Below, piece by piece: positions 57,351 to 64,000 of a stretch of 64,000 nt of DNA. The notes beneath the pieces are model-generated. The model did not search any database. It saw nothing but the letters and a program-made list of their open reading frames with translations, and was not told the origin of the DNA. Location of the stretch: assembly GCA_023957245.1 (NCBI GenBank), contig JAMLHJ010000008.1:124001-188000 (forward strand), given 5' to 3'. Numbering within the stretch: position 1 is the first letter of the stretch; the number at the start of each line of letters is the position of its first letter. The DNA is from Chitinophagales bacterium (lineage in GTDB: Bacteria; Bacteroidota; Bacteroidia; Chitinophagales; JADIYW01). A program made the position numbers and the translations under genes.

Positions 57351-57375
57351 AAAAAAACCTCTTCGGAAGAAGAGG
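57351..57375 (-). terminator. Rho-independent terminator of the outer membrane protein gene
   Basis: CCTCTTC, loop GGAA, GAAGAGG gives a perfect 7-bp stem with a tetraloop; on the minus strand it is followed by TTTTTTT. It lies 34 bases after the stop of the gene starting at 58216. The stretch from 57162 to 57350 between the two terminators shows nothing more. Confidence 0.85.
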
Positions 57376-57409
57376 CTATAATAACGCAATAAAATAATAG
57401 CAGAAGCTA

Positions 57410-58216
57410 CTAAATTCTTCTAGAACCACCTAGTCTATATCCGATAGTTGTTTGTAACACTATATTTCTATATGCACTAGGAGGTGCTGTAAATTCTTTC
57501 ACAAAGAAGTCCATCATCCCTGTATTAATTCTTAAATCAAAGTTGATTCCAGACTTCATCTCATAGTTTCCACCTACATTCAAACCAAAGTCCCAGTCCT
57601 TGATTTTATCACTTTCATTGAATGGCATGGTTCCTTCTGCAGGATTTCCCTCCCACTCAGGATAGTTGGCACTGCCTACCATGATATCTTTTGCTGTACC
57701 AGTCATTTCTTTTTTGAAATTATATCCGACATAGCTACCAAAAGAAAATGACCATCCTTTTCTAAAATGTAATTGTGCTGTTACAGGCACAACCAAATAT
57801 CTATTATTAAACTTACCACCTTCAACGAAAGCATGTTTAAGATAAATAGAAGAAATTTCGCCTGGTTCTGTTATAGGTTGACCATTGATAGAGATATACT
57901 TACCAATATCTCCCACATACTCAAAATTGTCATAAGGAGTTTCAAACCTTGCCTTCATAGAATATGTTTCAGCTCCAATCTCTACAGACCACTTCGGTGT
58001 AAATTGATAAGAATAAAACAATCCTATAGAAGGAGCAGGCAATGGCAAACCTGAAGCTCCTGAAGGGATAGCTCCTGCTGGCACACCAAAGGATGCCCCA
58101 ACACGAATACCCGCATCACTTCTTCCTTTTTGAATATTTTTTATTCTTGCTTGTACAGTGAAAACTGTAAAACTTAATGCAATAAGAAATAGAAATCTAA
58201 GCTTTTTCATACTCAT
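57410..58216 (-). CDS. Outer membrane beta-barrel protein
   Basis: A 268-residue protein with a signal peptide (to about residue 23) and a beta-barrel-like body ending in RNIVLQTTIGYRLGGSRRI. It has alternating strands rich in aromatic residues, e.g. GLFYSYQFTPKWSVEIGAETYSMKA and GWSFSFGSYVGYNFKKEM. It resembles PorT/OmpW-like 8-strand barrels of Bacteroidota. The start may also be the ATG at 58210. It follows the PCMF lipoprotein gene by 5 bases, and both likely form one operon. Confidence 0.72.
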   Translation of the reverse strand: MSMKKLRFLFLIALSFTVFTVQARIKNIQKGRSDAGIRVGASFGVPAGAIPSGASGLPLPAPSIGLFYSYQFTPKWSVEIGAETYSMKARFETPYDNFEYVGDIGKYISINGQPITEPGEISSIYLKHAFVEGGKFNNRYLVVPVTAQLHFRKGWSFSFGSYVGYNFKKEMTGTAKDIMVGSANYPEWEGNPAEGTMPFNESDKIKDWDFGLNVGGNYEMKSGINFDLRINTGMMDFFVKEFTAPPSAYRNIVLQTTIGYRLGGSRRI

Positions 58217-58221
58217 TGATT

Positions 58222-58989
58222 TTAGTTATGATATTCAACCTTTACATTATCTATATACAATGTATTGCCTGGTTGACCTTCAAAATCATCACCTGCTTCA
58301 CTAGAAGAGAAATAGATAACGACTCTATCAGGCTTTTCGGTATTGTTATTTTTATATACGACATCAAAATCAAACTGTCCATACTCTAACTGCTCTGTAT
58401 AAAATATTTTCCTACCAAAACCTAAAGTATCAATCGAACAATCTGCTTTCATCTTAGTTACAAAGCAATATGCACTAGCACTATCTCCTAGAACTGGAAG
58501 ATATTTATATTCTCCACTCACTTTCTTAGGACGTTTCTCAAATTTTTTGCCAAATTTTAAAGAAGCCAATGGATTAGACAAGTCTATCTTAAAATCGCCA
58601 GATGCTACAGATCCTGCAACGATAGTTTTTTTACCTAATAGAACAGTTTCACTGGTTTTAAGCATAATAGCATAATCTTTACTTGCACTATCTCTCACTT
58701 CTTTAAATACTACAACAGGGACTTTTGCGACACCAATATCTCCAGAACCTTTATTGGGAGTTGCCCAAAATTCTTTAGGAGAAGGTTCTTCATATTTAGT
58801 ACCAGGACCTGTACCTGAATACCACTCATTAAAATTCAAATTTGGAATATCTGAAAAGATTTCACCCGAAGGGGTTTCTTTACATTCTTTTGGAGGAGGT
58901 GTTTCTTTAGGGTCTTTATTACAAGAAACAAAAACAATTGAACCAACTAGAATAAAGGAACAAAATTTTAATACATTGTTTATTATCAT
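58222..58989 (-). CDS. PCMF-like (carbohydrate metabolism) lipoprotein
   Basis: A 255-residue lipoprotein with lipobox VSC (Cys about residue 23), followed by NKDPKETPPPKE, a charged linker. The body opens with IPNLNFNEWYSG and the FWATPNKGSGD stretch and ends with DDFEGQPGNTLYIDNVKVEYH, a pattern of the putative carbohydrate metabolism (PCMF, PF13201-type) domain seen in Bacteroidota lipoproteins. It probably binds glycans at the outer membrane; that is inferred. The barrel gene follows after 5 bases. Confidence 0.75.
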   Translation of the reverse strand: MIINNVLKFCSFILVGSIVFVSCNKDPKETPPPKECKETPSGEIFSDIPNLNFNEWYSGTGPGTKYEEPSPKEFWATPNKGSGDIGVAKVPVVVFKEVRDSASKDYAIMLKTSETVLLGKKTIVAGSVASGDFKIDLSNPLASLKFGKKFEKRPKKVSGEYKYLPVLGDSASAYCFVTKMKADCSIDTLGFGRKIFYTEQLEYGQFDFDVVYKNNNTEKPDRVVIYFSSSEAGDDFEGQPGNTLYIDNVKVEYHN

Positions 58990-59006
58990 TTGTGACTTTT
59001 ATTACA

Positions 59007-59014
59007 CAAAGTTA
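59007..59014 (-). promoter_or_regulatory. -7 promoter element (TAACTTTG) of the PCMF lipoprotein operon
   Basis: On the minus strand TAACTTTG fits TAnnTTTG exactly, 17 bases before the ATG at 58989. This is the same distance as for dnaN and trmB. Confidence 0.55.
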
Positions 59015-59140
59015 ATTTAAAATACCCATTCATACTATACCTACAAACAGTTACACATAATTATCCACATTTTCAAGATAACATATCTTTAATACTAATT
59101 GAATTTTCCTATTTTAGCAAATCATTGAATTATACGATAT

Positions 59141-60046
59141 ATGTTAGAGCTTTTACAATACTGGTTGAAATGGTGGAAACACATTGCAATCTTTTGTGGG
59201 ACAGCCATTTTGCTGAGTATCATCATCACTTCCCCTACTATCATGAAACCATATTATCAATCAAAGATGATTTTCTATCCTGCCAATCCTGCTACCAATG
59301 ATAGAGGTGTTTTATTTAGTGAAGGAAGTACTCTTGTGGATAATTTTGGCTCAAAAGATGACATCAACAGATTCTTGGCAATTGCAAATTCAAAAGAATT
59401 GACAAAATTTATGGTAGATTCTTTCAATCTAAGAAAGCATTATGGTATAAAAGAAAAGGGATATTATTATGTAGGAAGAGAATTTAGCAGCAATTATAAA
59501 GCGATAAGAAATGATTTAGGAGCTGTAGAATTGAAAATAATAGATACAGATCCTGAGTTAGCCGCTAAAATGGTAAAAGCTGCTGTCAACCAAATTGATA
59601 AATCGTATAGGATGATTCTTTCTGAAAACAAAAGAACGACTTATGAAATCCTAATGAATGAAGCTGAATGGGCTGGGAGAAGACTCAGGGCTTTGGCGGA
59701 TTCTCTCAATCAAGCAAAAAAAGGAGCTGTATATTCTTATGATAAAGATGGAAATTTAATAGGTGAAGAGAATTTAAGAATGTTGGATAAAGATTTTCAA
59801 AATCAGAATGCTTATATCGGAACCTTATATTCTATTTCCAACCAATTCAATATCAGTATGTCGAATAAGTATCCTACTATTTATGTTGTAGAAGATGCTT
59901 CAGTTGCTGAAAAGAAAATAAAACCAGTGAGATGGCTTATTGTACTCTTTACAGCTATCGGTTCTTTTATGGCTGCAACTATTGTAATTATTTTAATAGA
60001 ACTATTAAAGCATGCAAAGCTATCCAATTCAGCAATGGGTGACTAA
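59141..60046 (+). CDS. Wzz/chain length determinant family protein
   Basis: A 301-residue protein with a membrane segment near residues 17-34, a large periplasmic helical part (SSNYKAIRNDLGAVELKIIDTDPELAAKMVKAAVNQIDKSYR) and a C-terminal membrane segment (WLIVLFTAIGSFMAATIVIILIELL) preceded by the proline-rich-type motif VVEDASVAEKKIKPVRW. This is the polysaccharide co-polymerase layout (Wzz), controlling the chain length of surface polysaccharide. It overlaps the ligase gene by 35 bases. Confidence 0.82.
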   Translation: MLELLQYWLKWWKHIAIFCGTAILLSIIITSPTIMKPYYQSKMIFYPANPATNDRGVLFSEGSTLVDNFGSKDDINRFLAIANSKELTKFMVDSFNLRKHYGIKEKGYYYVGREFSSNYKAIRNDLGAVELKIIDTDPELAAKMVKAAVNQIDKSYRMILSENKRTTYEILMNEAEWAGRRLRALADSLNQAKKGAVYSYDKDGNLIGEENLRMLDKDFQNQNAYIGTLYSISNQFNISMSNKYPTIYVVEDASVAEKKIKPVRWLIVLFTAIGSFMAATIVIILIELLKHAKLSNSAMGD

Positions 60047-61481
60047 AAACGAAACACTCCTTTATTATATTATTGGAGTGATAATGTTGGTCGCTATGAG
60101 CCTAGCTGTATGGGTAGATAAATATTATTTAGCTGTCATTCCATTATTAGCAATAATGGCAGCAATTTTCACTTTCCAACCTTATTGGTTATTTCTTGCA
60201 CTAATAGTTGTTCTTCCTTTTTCTCTAGAATTTGAGATAGGTTCCTTTGGAATCGACTTACCTTCCGAACCTTTATTAATAGGATTATCTACTCTCTCTA
60301 TATTCTGGTGGATTAGCAAACTCGAACGTGATGCAAAGATATTATTTTCCTATCCTATTATATGGATGTTGTCTATTCATCTGATTTGGACATATATCTG
60401 CATTTTTTCTTCTAGTGATTTAATTATTTCCCTGAAGTATGCATTAGCAAAATCTTGGACAATAATAGGTTGCGTCATCGGAGCCTACTGGTTAGTCAAT
60501 AATTATATGCGATTAATTGTCACATTATCTGTTTTATTCCTTTCAACATTAGTGACAATAGGAATTATTATGGTGCGACATGGATTAGATGGATTTACTT
60601 TTGACTCTATCAATGCAGCATGTAATCCTCTATATAGAAACCATGTTATCTATGGTGTTTTCATTACAATGCTTCTTCCATTTCTTTGGATGCTTCGCAA
60701 TATCTCTCGTCCAAAATCTGTAATAAGACTATTCATCAATATCTCTATAGTTGTTTTTATTGTAGCAATTTACTTCACATACACACGGGGAGCATGGTTA
60801 GCATTACCTGTCATGGCGATAAGTATCTATTTGATTAAAATGAAATTAATGAGATTTGCTTTCCCTACAGCTATCTTAGCTGCAATATTATTTTTCACAT
60901 ATCTATCAAAAGATTATAGATACTTGCGATATGCTCCAAATTATGAAGAAACTATTTATCATGATGAATTGGGAGAGCACCTTTCTGCCACTTTAGAAGG
61001 ACAAGATATGTCCACAATGGAAAGATTTCATAGGTGGATTGCTGCATTCAGAATGTTTAGAGAAAAACCAATTATGGGAGTAGGCCCTAACACTTTTGTC
61101 CAAAACTATAAACCATATACCTCCCCTAGCTTTGAAACATACATCAGTGAAAACACAGAAAGATCTACTGTACATAATTATTTTATTTACATTTTAGTAG
61201 AGCAAGGAATTATAGGATTTATTATCCTACTTCTATTAGTAGGGACATTTTTCAGTTACGGAGAATACAAATATCACCAACTTAATCATCCCCAATACCG
61301 ACAGATTTATCTTTTCTGCATGTTGTGTGGAGTTGCATTCTGGCTCAACAATGTTTTTAGTGACTTATTAGAAGCTAATAAAGTAGCTCCATTATGGCTA
61401 TTTACTATTGCTTGGATGCTAAGAGTTGAACAATGGGATAAGAAATCAAGTGACAGAAATAGCCTATTAAAGACTTCATAG
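60012..61481 (+). CDS. O-antigen ligase/polymerase family (Wzy_C) membrane protein
   Basis: A 489-residue protein with about 12 membrane segments and the Wzy_C-type loop, FTYTRGAWLALPVMAIS, followed by a periplasmic loop with RFHRWIAAFRMFREKPIMGVGPNTFVQNY and HNYFIYILVEQGIIGF. Such proteins join or polymerise surface glycans at the outer face of the inner membrane; ligase versus polymerase cannot be told apart here. The ATG at 60012 lies inside the Wzz gene, a 35-base overlap pointing to coupling. Confidence 0.85.
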   Translation: MQSYPIQQWVTKNETLLYYIIGVIMLVAMSLAVWVDKYYLAVIPLLAIMAAIFTFQPYWLFLALIVVLPFSLEFEIGSFGIDLPSEPLLIGLSTLSIFWWISKLERDAKILFSYPIIWMLSIHLIWTYICIFSSSDLIISLKYALAKSWTIIGCVIGAYWLVNNYMRLIVTLSVLFLSTLVTIGIIMVRHGLDGFTFDSINAACNPLYRNHVIYGVFITMLLPFLWMLRNISRPKSVIRLFINISIVVFIVAIYFTYTRGAWLALPVMAISIYLIKMKLMRFAFPTAILAAILFFTYLSKDYRYLRYAPNYEETIYHDELGEHLSATLEGQDMSTMERFHRWIAAFRMFREKPIMGVGPNTFVQNYKPYTSPSFETYISENTERSTVHNYFIYILVEQGIIGFIILLLLVGTFFSYGEYKYHQLNHPQYRQIYLFCMLCGVAFWLNNVFSDLLEANKVAPLWLFTIAWMLRVEQWDKKSSDRNSLLKTS

Positions 61482-61509
61482 AACTTTTAAAGCAGTTCAA
61501 ACAAATCAT

Positions 61510-61517
61510 TATCTTTG
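61510..61517 (+). promoter_or_regulatory. -7 promoter element (TATCTTTG) of trmB
   Basis: TATCTTTG fits TAnnTTTG exactly, 17 bases before the ATG at 61535. A leader of roughly 10 bases is implied. Confidence 0.6.
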
Positions 61518-61534
61518 CACCAATTTTTATCAAA

Positions 61535-62188
61535 ATGGGAAAAGACAAATTAGTAAAATTTGAAGCCATCAGGCACATGGACAATGTATATGAGAACAAT
61601 CCTATACATAAAGGTCAATGGGCAAAAGGTCATTTTAATAATAATCAACCTATTGTATTAGAATTGGCTTGTGGGAAGGGTGATTATGCAAGAGGATTAG
61701 CACAAGTATTTCCAGATAAAAATTTTATAGGTGTAGATATCAAAGGAAATAGATTATTTACTGGAGCCAATTTGGCAAGACAGCACAATCTCAATAATGT
61801 TGCATTTATCCGTACACAGATTGACCATCTCGATCAATATTTTGAAAAAGATGAAGTAGATGAAATATGGATAACATTTCCAGACCCTTTTTTAAAAGAT
61901 AGTAGGCATAAGAAGAGATTGACTTCCAAAAAATTCATAGAGGTATATCGTCAATTTTTAAAACCCAGCGGTGTAGTGAATCTCAAAACAGATTCTCCCC
62001 AATTATACGCTTATACTAAAGAAGTTGTCAGCGAATTGAATCTTACAGTTATCAAAGATTATTCAGATGTATATGCAATGGAAAAACAAGAAACTGAGCT
62101 TTATGGCATTCAAACTTATTATGAAAAAATGCATTTAAAAGATAATCGCACAATTCACTTTATCTCTTTCCAAATTGATGAAAAATAA
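61535..62188 (+). CDS. trmB: tRNA (guanine-N7)-methyltransferase
   Basis: A 217-residue SAM-dependent enzyme methylating G46 of tRNA variable loops. The SAM-binding motif is VLELACGKGDYARGLAQ, followed by FIGVDIKGNRLF; the TrmB-specific WITFPDPFLKDSRHKKRL lies near residues 107-127. This fits TrmB in length and order. It has its own promoter and is followed by gldA after 56 bases. Confidence 0.93.
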   Translation: MGKDKLVKFEAIRHMDNVYENNPIHKGQWAKGHFNNNQPIVLELACGKGDYARGLAQVFPDKNFIGVDIKGNRLFTGANLARQHNLNNVAFIRTQIDHLDQYFEKDEVDEIWITFPDPFLKDSRHKKRLTSKKFIEVYRQFLKPSGVVNLKTDSPQLYAYTKEVVSELNLTVIKDYSDVYAMEKQETELYGIQTYYEKMHLKDNRTIHFISFQIDEK

Positions 62189-62244
62189 GTTATTCTCACA
62201 TTCATTATATTTATTACTCAGCCTTATTTTATTAAATTCGTATA

Positions 62245-63156
62245 ATGTCTGTTCAGATACAATCTTTATCTAAAACCTATGGCGAACAAATAGCCGTCAA
62301 CAATATATCTTTTGAGATAAAAGAAGGAGAAATATTAGGCTTTTTGGGACCCAATGGTGCAGGAAAATCTACCACGATGAAAATGATTACTGGCTACCTA
62401 CCTCCAAGTGCTGGTCAAGTCTTCATCAATGGTATTAATATGCAAACAAATCCTATTGAAGGACGAAAACTAATCGGATATCTCCCTGAAAGTAATCCGC
62501 TTTATAAGGAAATGTATGTCAAAGAATATTTGAATTTTATTGCTGGAATATACCGATTAAAATCACCAAAGACAGCGGTAAAAAATGTAATAGAAATGAC
62601 GGGCTTGGGTTTGGAGCAAAACAAACAAATCCATCAACTCTCCAAAGGTTACAAACAGAGAGTCGGGCTAGCACAAGCACTTATTCATGATCCCAAAATA
62701 TTGATTTTAGACGAACCTACTACAGGATTAGACCCCAACCAATTGAGTGAAATCAGAAAACTTATTGTTGAGCTAGGAAAATCTAAAACAATTATTTTCT
62801 CTACACATATTATGCAGGAAGTTCAAGCAGTGTGCAATAGAGTGATGATTATTCAAAAAGGGAATATAGTTGCTGACAATACAATCAATGGCTTATCTCA
62901 GCAACTATTGGGGGCAAATACAATTCAATTTACTCTGGAACGCCCCATTGACATGCATTGGTTTGACAAATTTGATTTTATTACATCTATTTCTCAAACA
63001 GATAAATTTTCGTACCGATTGTCTGGAACAGATATTTTCAGGATGAAAAGAACACTTTTTGAATTTGTATCCAAACAAGACAATGCCATTTTACAATTGT
63101 CTGACTACGGAACAAATCTGGAAGACGTATTCAAATCATTGACAAATACACAATAG
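62245..63156 (+). CDS. gldA: Gliding motility ABC transporter ATP-binding protein GldA
   Basis: A 303-residue ABC ATPase: Walker A GPNGAGKST, signature LSKGYKQRVGLAQALIHDP, Walker B ILILDEPTTGLDPNQ, and switch His (STHIM). The C-terminal extension beyond the ATPase is that of the GldA/ABC-2 group. Its genes gldA-gldF-gldG are adjacent, as the parts of one transporter required for gliding in Flavobacterium johnsoniae. GldF starts 3 bases behind it. Substrate unknown. Confidence 0.9.
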   Translation: MSVQIQSLSKTYGEQIAVNNISFEIKEGEILGFLGPNGAGKSTTMKMITGYLPPSAGQVFINGINMQTNPIEGRKLIGYLPESNPLYKEMYVKEYLNFIAGIYRLKSPKTAVKNVIEMTGLGLEQNKQIHQLSKGYKQRVGLAQALIHDPKILILDEPTTGLDPNQLSEIRKLIVELGKSKTIIFSTHIMQEVQAVCNRVMIIQKGNIVADNTINGLSQQLLGANTIQFTLERPIDMHWFDKFDFITSISQTDKFSYRLSGTDIFRMKRTLFEFVSKQDNAILQLSDYGTNLEDVFKSLTNTQ

Positions 63157-63159
63157 TTT

Positions 63160-63888
63160 ATGTGGAGTATTTATAAAAAAGATTTATCACAATTCTTCAG
63201 TTCCTTGACAGGATATGTTGCCATCAGCATTTTCCTTTTAGTGACAGGATTGAATGTATTTGTATTTGAAGGAAATGTATTTGAAAGTGGTTATGCCACT
63301 TTAGATATATTTTTCTCATTGACACCTTGGATACTCATACTAATAATTCCAGCTATCACAATGAGGAGTTTTGCAGAAGAATTACAAAGTGGAACGTATG
63401 AAATGTTAGCCACAAAGCCCCTATCAGAATCTCAGATACTATTAGGAAAGTTTTTTGCAGCTTGTACACTTTTGATGATAGCATTGGCTCCTACTTTGAT
63501 TTATTTTATAGCAGTTTCTTCTTTGAGCATAGATGGCGCAGGTATTGACACTGGCGCCACTTGGGGTTCATATATAGGGCTTTTATTTATAGGCATTTTA
63601 TTCTGTTCAATAGGTATATTATCTTCTATATTATCTTCCAATCAAATCGTTGCCTTCCTCTTAGGTGTATTCTTATGCTATCTCATATTTGATGCATTTT
63701 TAAGGATAAGTAATATGGAGTTTTTATCCAGTCAAATGAGTTATATCATCATGTCACTGGGAGCGAGCGTACATTATGATGCGATAAGTCGTGGCGTAAT
63801 TGACACTTCTGACTTATTCTATTTTTTTGGCACAACAATATTTATATTGATGCTATGCCGTTTTTATCTCGAATCTAAAAAGTGGTAA
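63160..63888 (+). CDS. gldF: Gliding motility ABC transporter permease GldF
   Basis: A 242-residue ABC-2 type permease with six membrane segments. It opens with MWSIYKKDLSQFFSSLTGYVAISIFLLVTGL and contains PWILILIIPAITMRSFAEELQSGTYEMLATKPLSESQILLGKF, the canonical GldF stretch. It forms the membrane part with GldA and GldG. The start is 3 bases after gldA, and gldG begins 1 base after its stop. Confidence 0.92.
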   Translation: MWSIYKKDLSQFFSSLTGYVAISIFLLVTGLNVFVFEGNVFESGYATLDIFFSLTPWILILIIPAITMRSFAEELQSGTYEMLATKPLSESQILLGKFFAACTLLMIALAPTLIYFIAVSSLSIDGAGIDTGATWGSYIGLLFIGILFCSIGILSSILSSNQIVAFLLGVFLCYLIFDAFLRISNMEFLSSQMSYIIMSLGASVHYDAISRGVIDTSDLFYFFGTTIFILMLCRFYLESKKW

Positions 63889-63889
63889 G

Positions 63890-64000
63890 ATGGCAAAAAA
63901 GATAAAAACTACAATCTGGGTTCAATCATTCAAAAAATTAGGTATAGGAATAGCCTTGTTGATTATACTACTACTAATTACTCAGCGATATTCATACCGC
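63890..64000 (+). CDS. gldG: Gliding motility ABC transporter GldG (partial, 5' end)
   Basis: Translated by hand from ATG 63890; 37 codons are in the window. The start is MAKKIKTTIWVQSFKK, followed by a membrane segment (LGIGIALLIILLLITQRYSYR) as in GldG, the ABC-2-like substrate-binding/auxiliary subunit with an N-terminal membrane anchor. The identification rests on position after gldA and gldF and on this start. The remainder lies beyond the window. Confidence 0.8.
   Translation, partial: MAKKIKTTIWVQSFKKLGIGIALLIILLLITQRYSYR

Overview
The window is AT-rich chromosomal DNA from a member of the Bacteroidota. The clearest reasons are a type IX secretion/gliding cluster (PorP/SprF, GldK, GldL, GldM, GldN), the gliding ABC transporter GldA-GldF-GldG, a giant surface protein with a gliding-type C-terminal sorting domain, the MurF-alanine racemase fusion, the MoxR/DUF58/BatA/BatB aerotolerance operon, and repeated TAnnTTTG promoter elements close to start codons. 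The class cannot be fixed from sequence alone. The content is mostly housekeeping and cell-surface genes. I see no rRNA, tRNA, CRISPR array, insertion sequence or prophage.

Layout. 1-5221 (minus): moxR, DUF58 protein, membrane protein, batA and a batB-batC fusion that runs off the left edge. 5482-7085: divergent methylmalonyl-CoA epimerase and cysteine desulfurase. 7141-16205 (minus): gldN, gldM, gldL, gldK, porP/sprF, hemD, a DUF4271 membrane protein and a BamA-like barrel. 16247-19020: hemW, lysoplasmalogenase, proC. 19198-21790: a cysteine/methionine leader peptide with attenuator, then metY and metX. 21787-24502: amino acid permease, Dabb protein, and a barnase-barstar pair. 24539-27689 (minus): mlaE, mlaF, sucD, fabG. 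27764-34536: SDR reductase, PI-PLC lipoprotein, chalcone isomerase-like protein, LuxR-type regulator and a two-arm FISUMP repeat protein. 34586-37091 (minus): dnaN and a DnaQ/GIY-YIG protein. 37142-43192: glycosyltransferase, PAS histidine kinase with a receiver-CRP/FNR response regulator, and murF-alr. 43298-50587: a 2429-residue secreted surface protein. 50663-55584 (minus): zinc peptidase, DUF4286 protein, TPR protein, tolC, tetR. 55857-57113: citrate synthase. 57410-58989 (minus): outer membrane protein and PCMF lipoprotein. 59141-64000 (plus): Wzz, O-antigen ligase, trmB, gldA, gldF and the start of gldG.

How the genes fit together. Most of the surface-related genes belong to one theme: the type IX core (gldKLMN, porP), a type IX substrate (the giant adhesin), the gliding ABC transporter and surface polysaccharide genes. 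The sulfur section (metY-metX) appears to be controlled by a short leader ORF encoding Met-Cys-Cys, a plausible antiterminator overlapping its stop codon, and a strong terminator. This is the most interesting candidate regulatory system here. Other points of interest are a barnase predicted to be a lipoprotein, a kinase with a FixL-like PAS domain paired with a CRP/FNR-type regulator, and a DnaQ/GIY-YIG gene whose only good ATG is one base out of frame.
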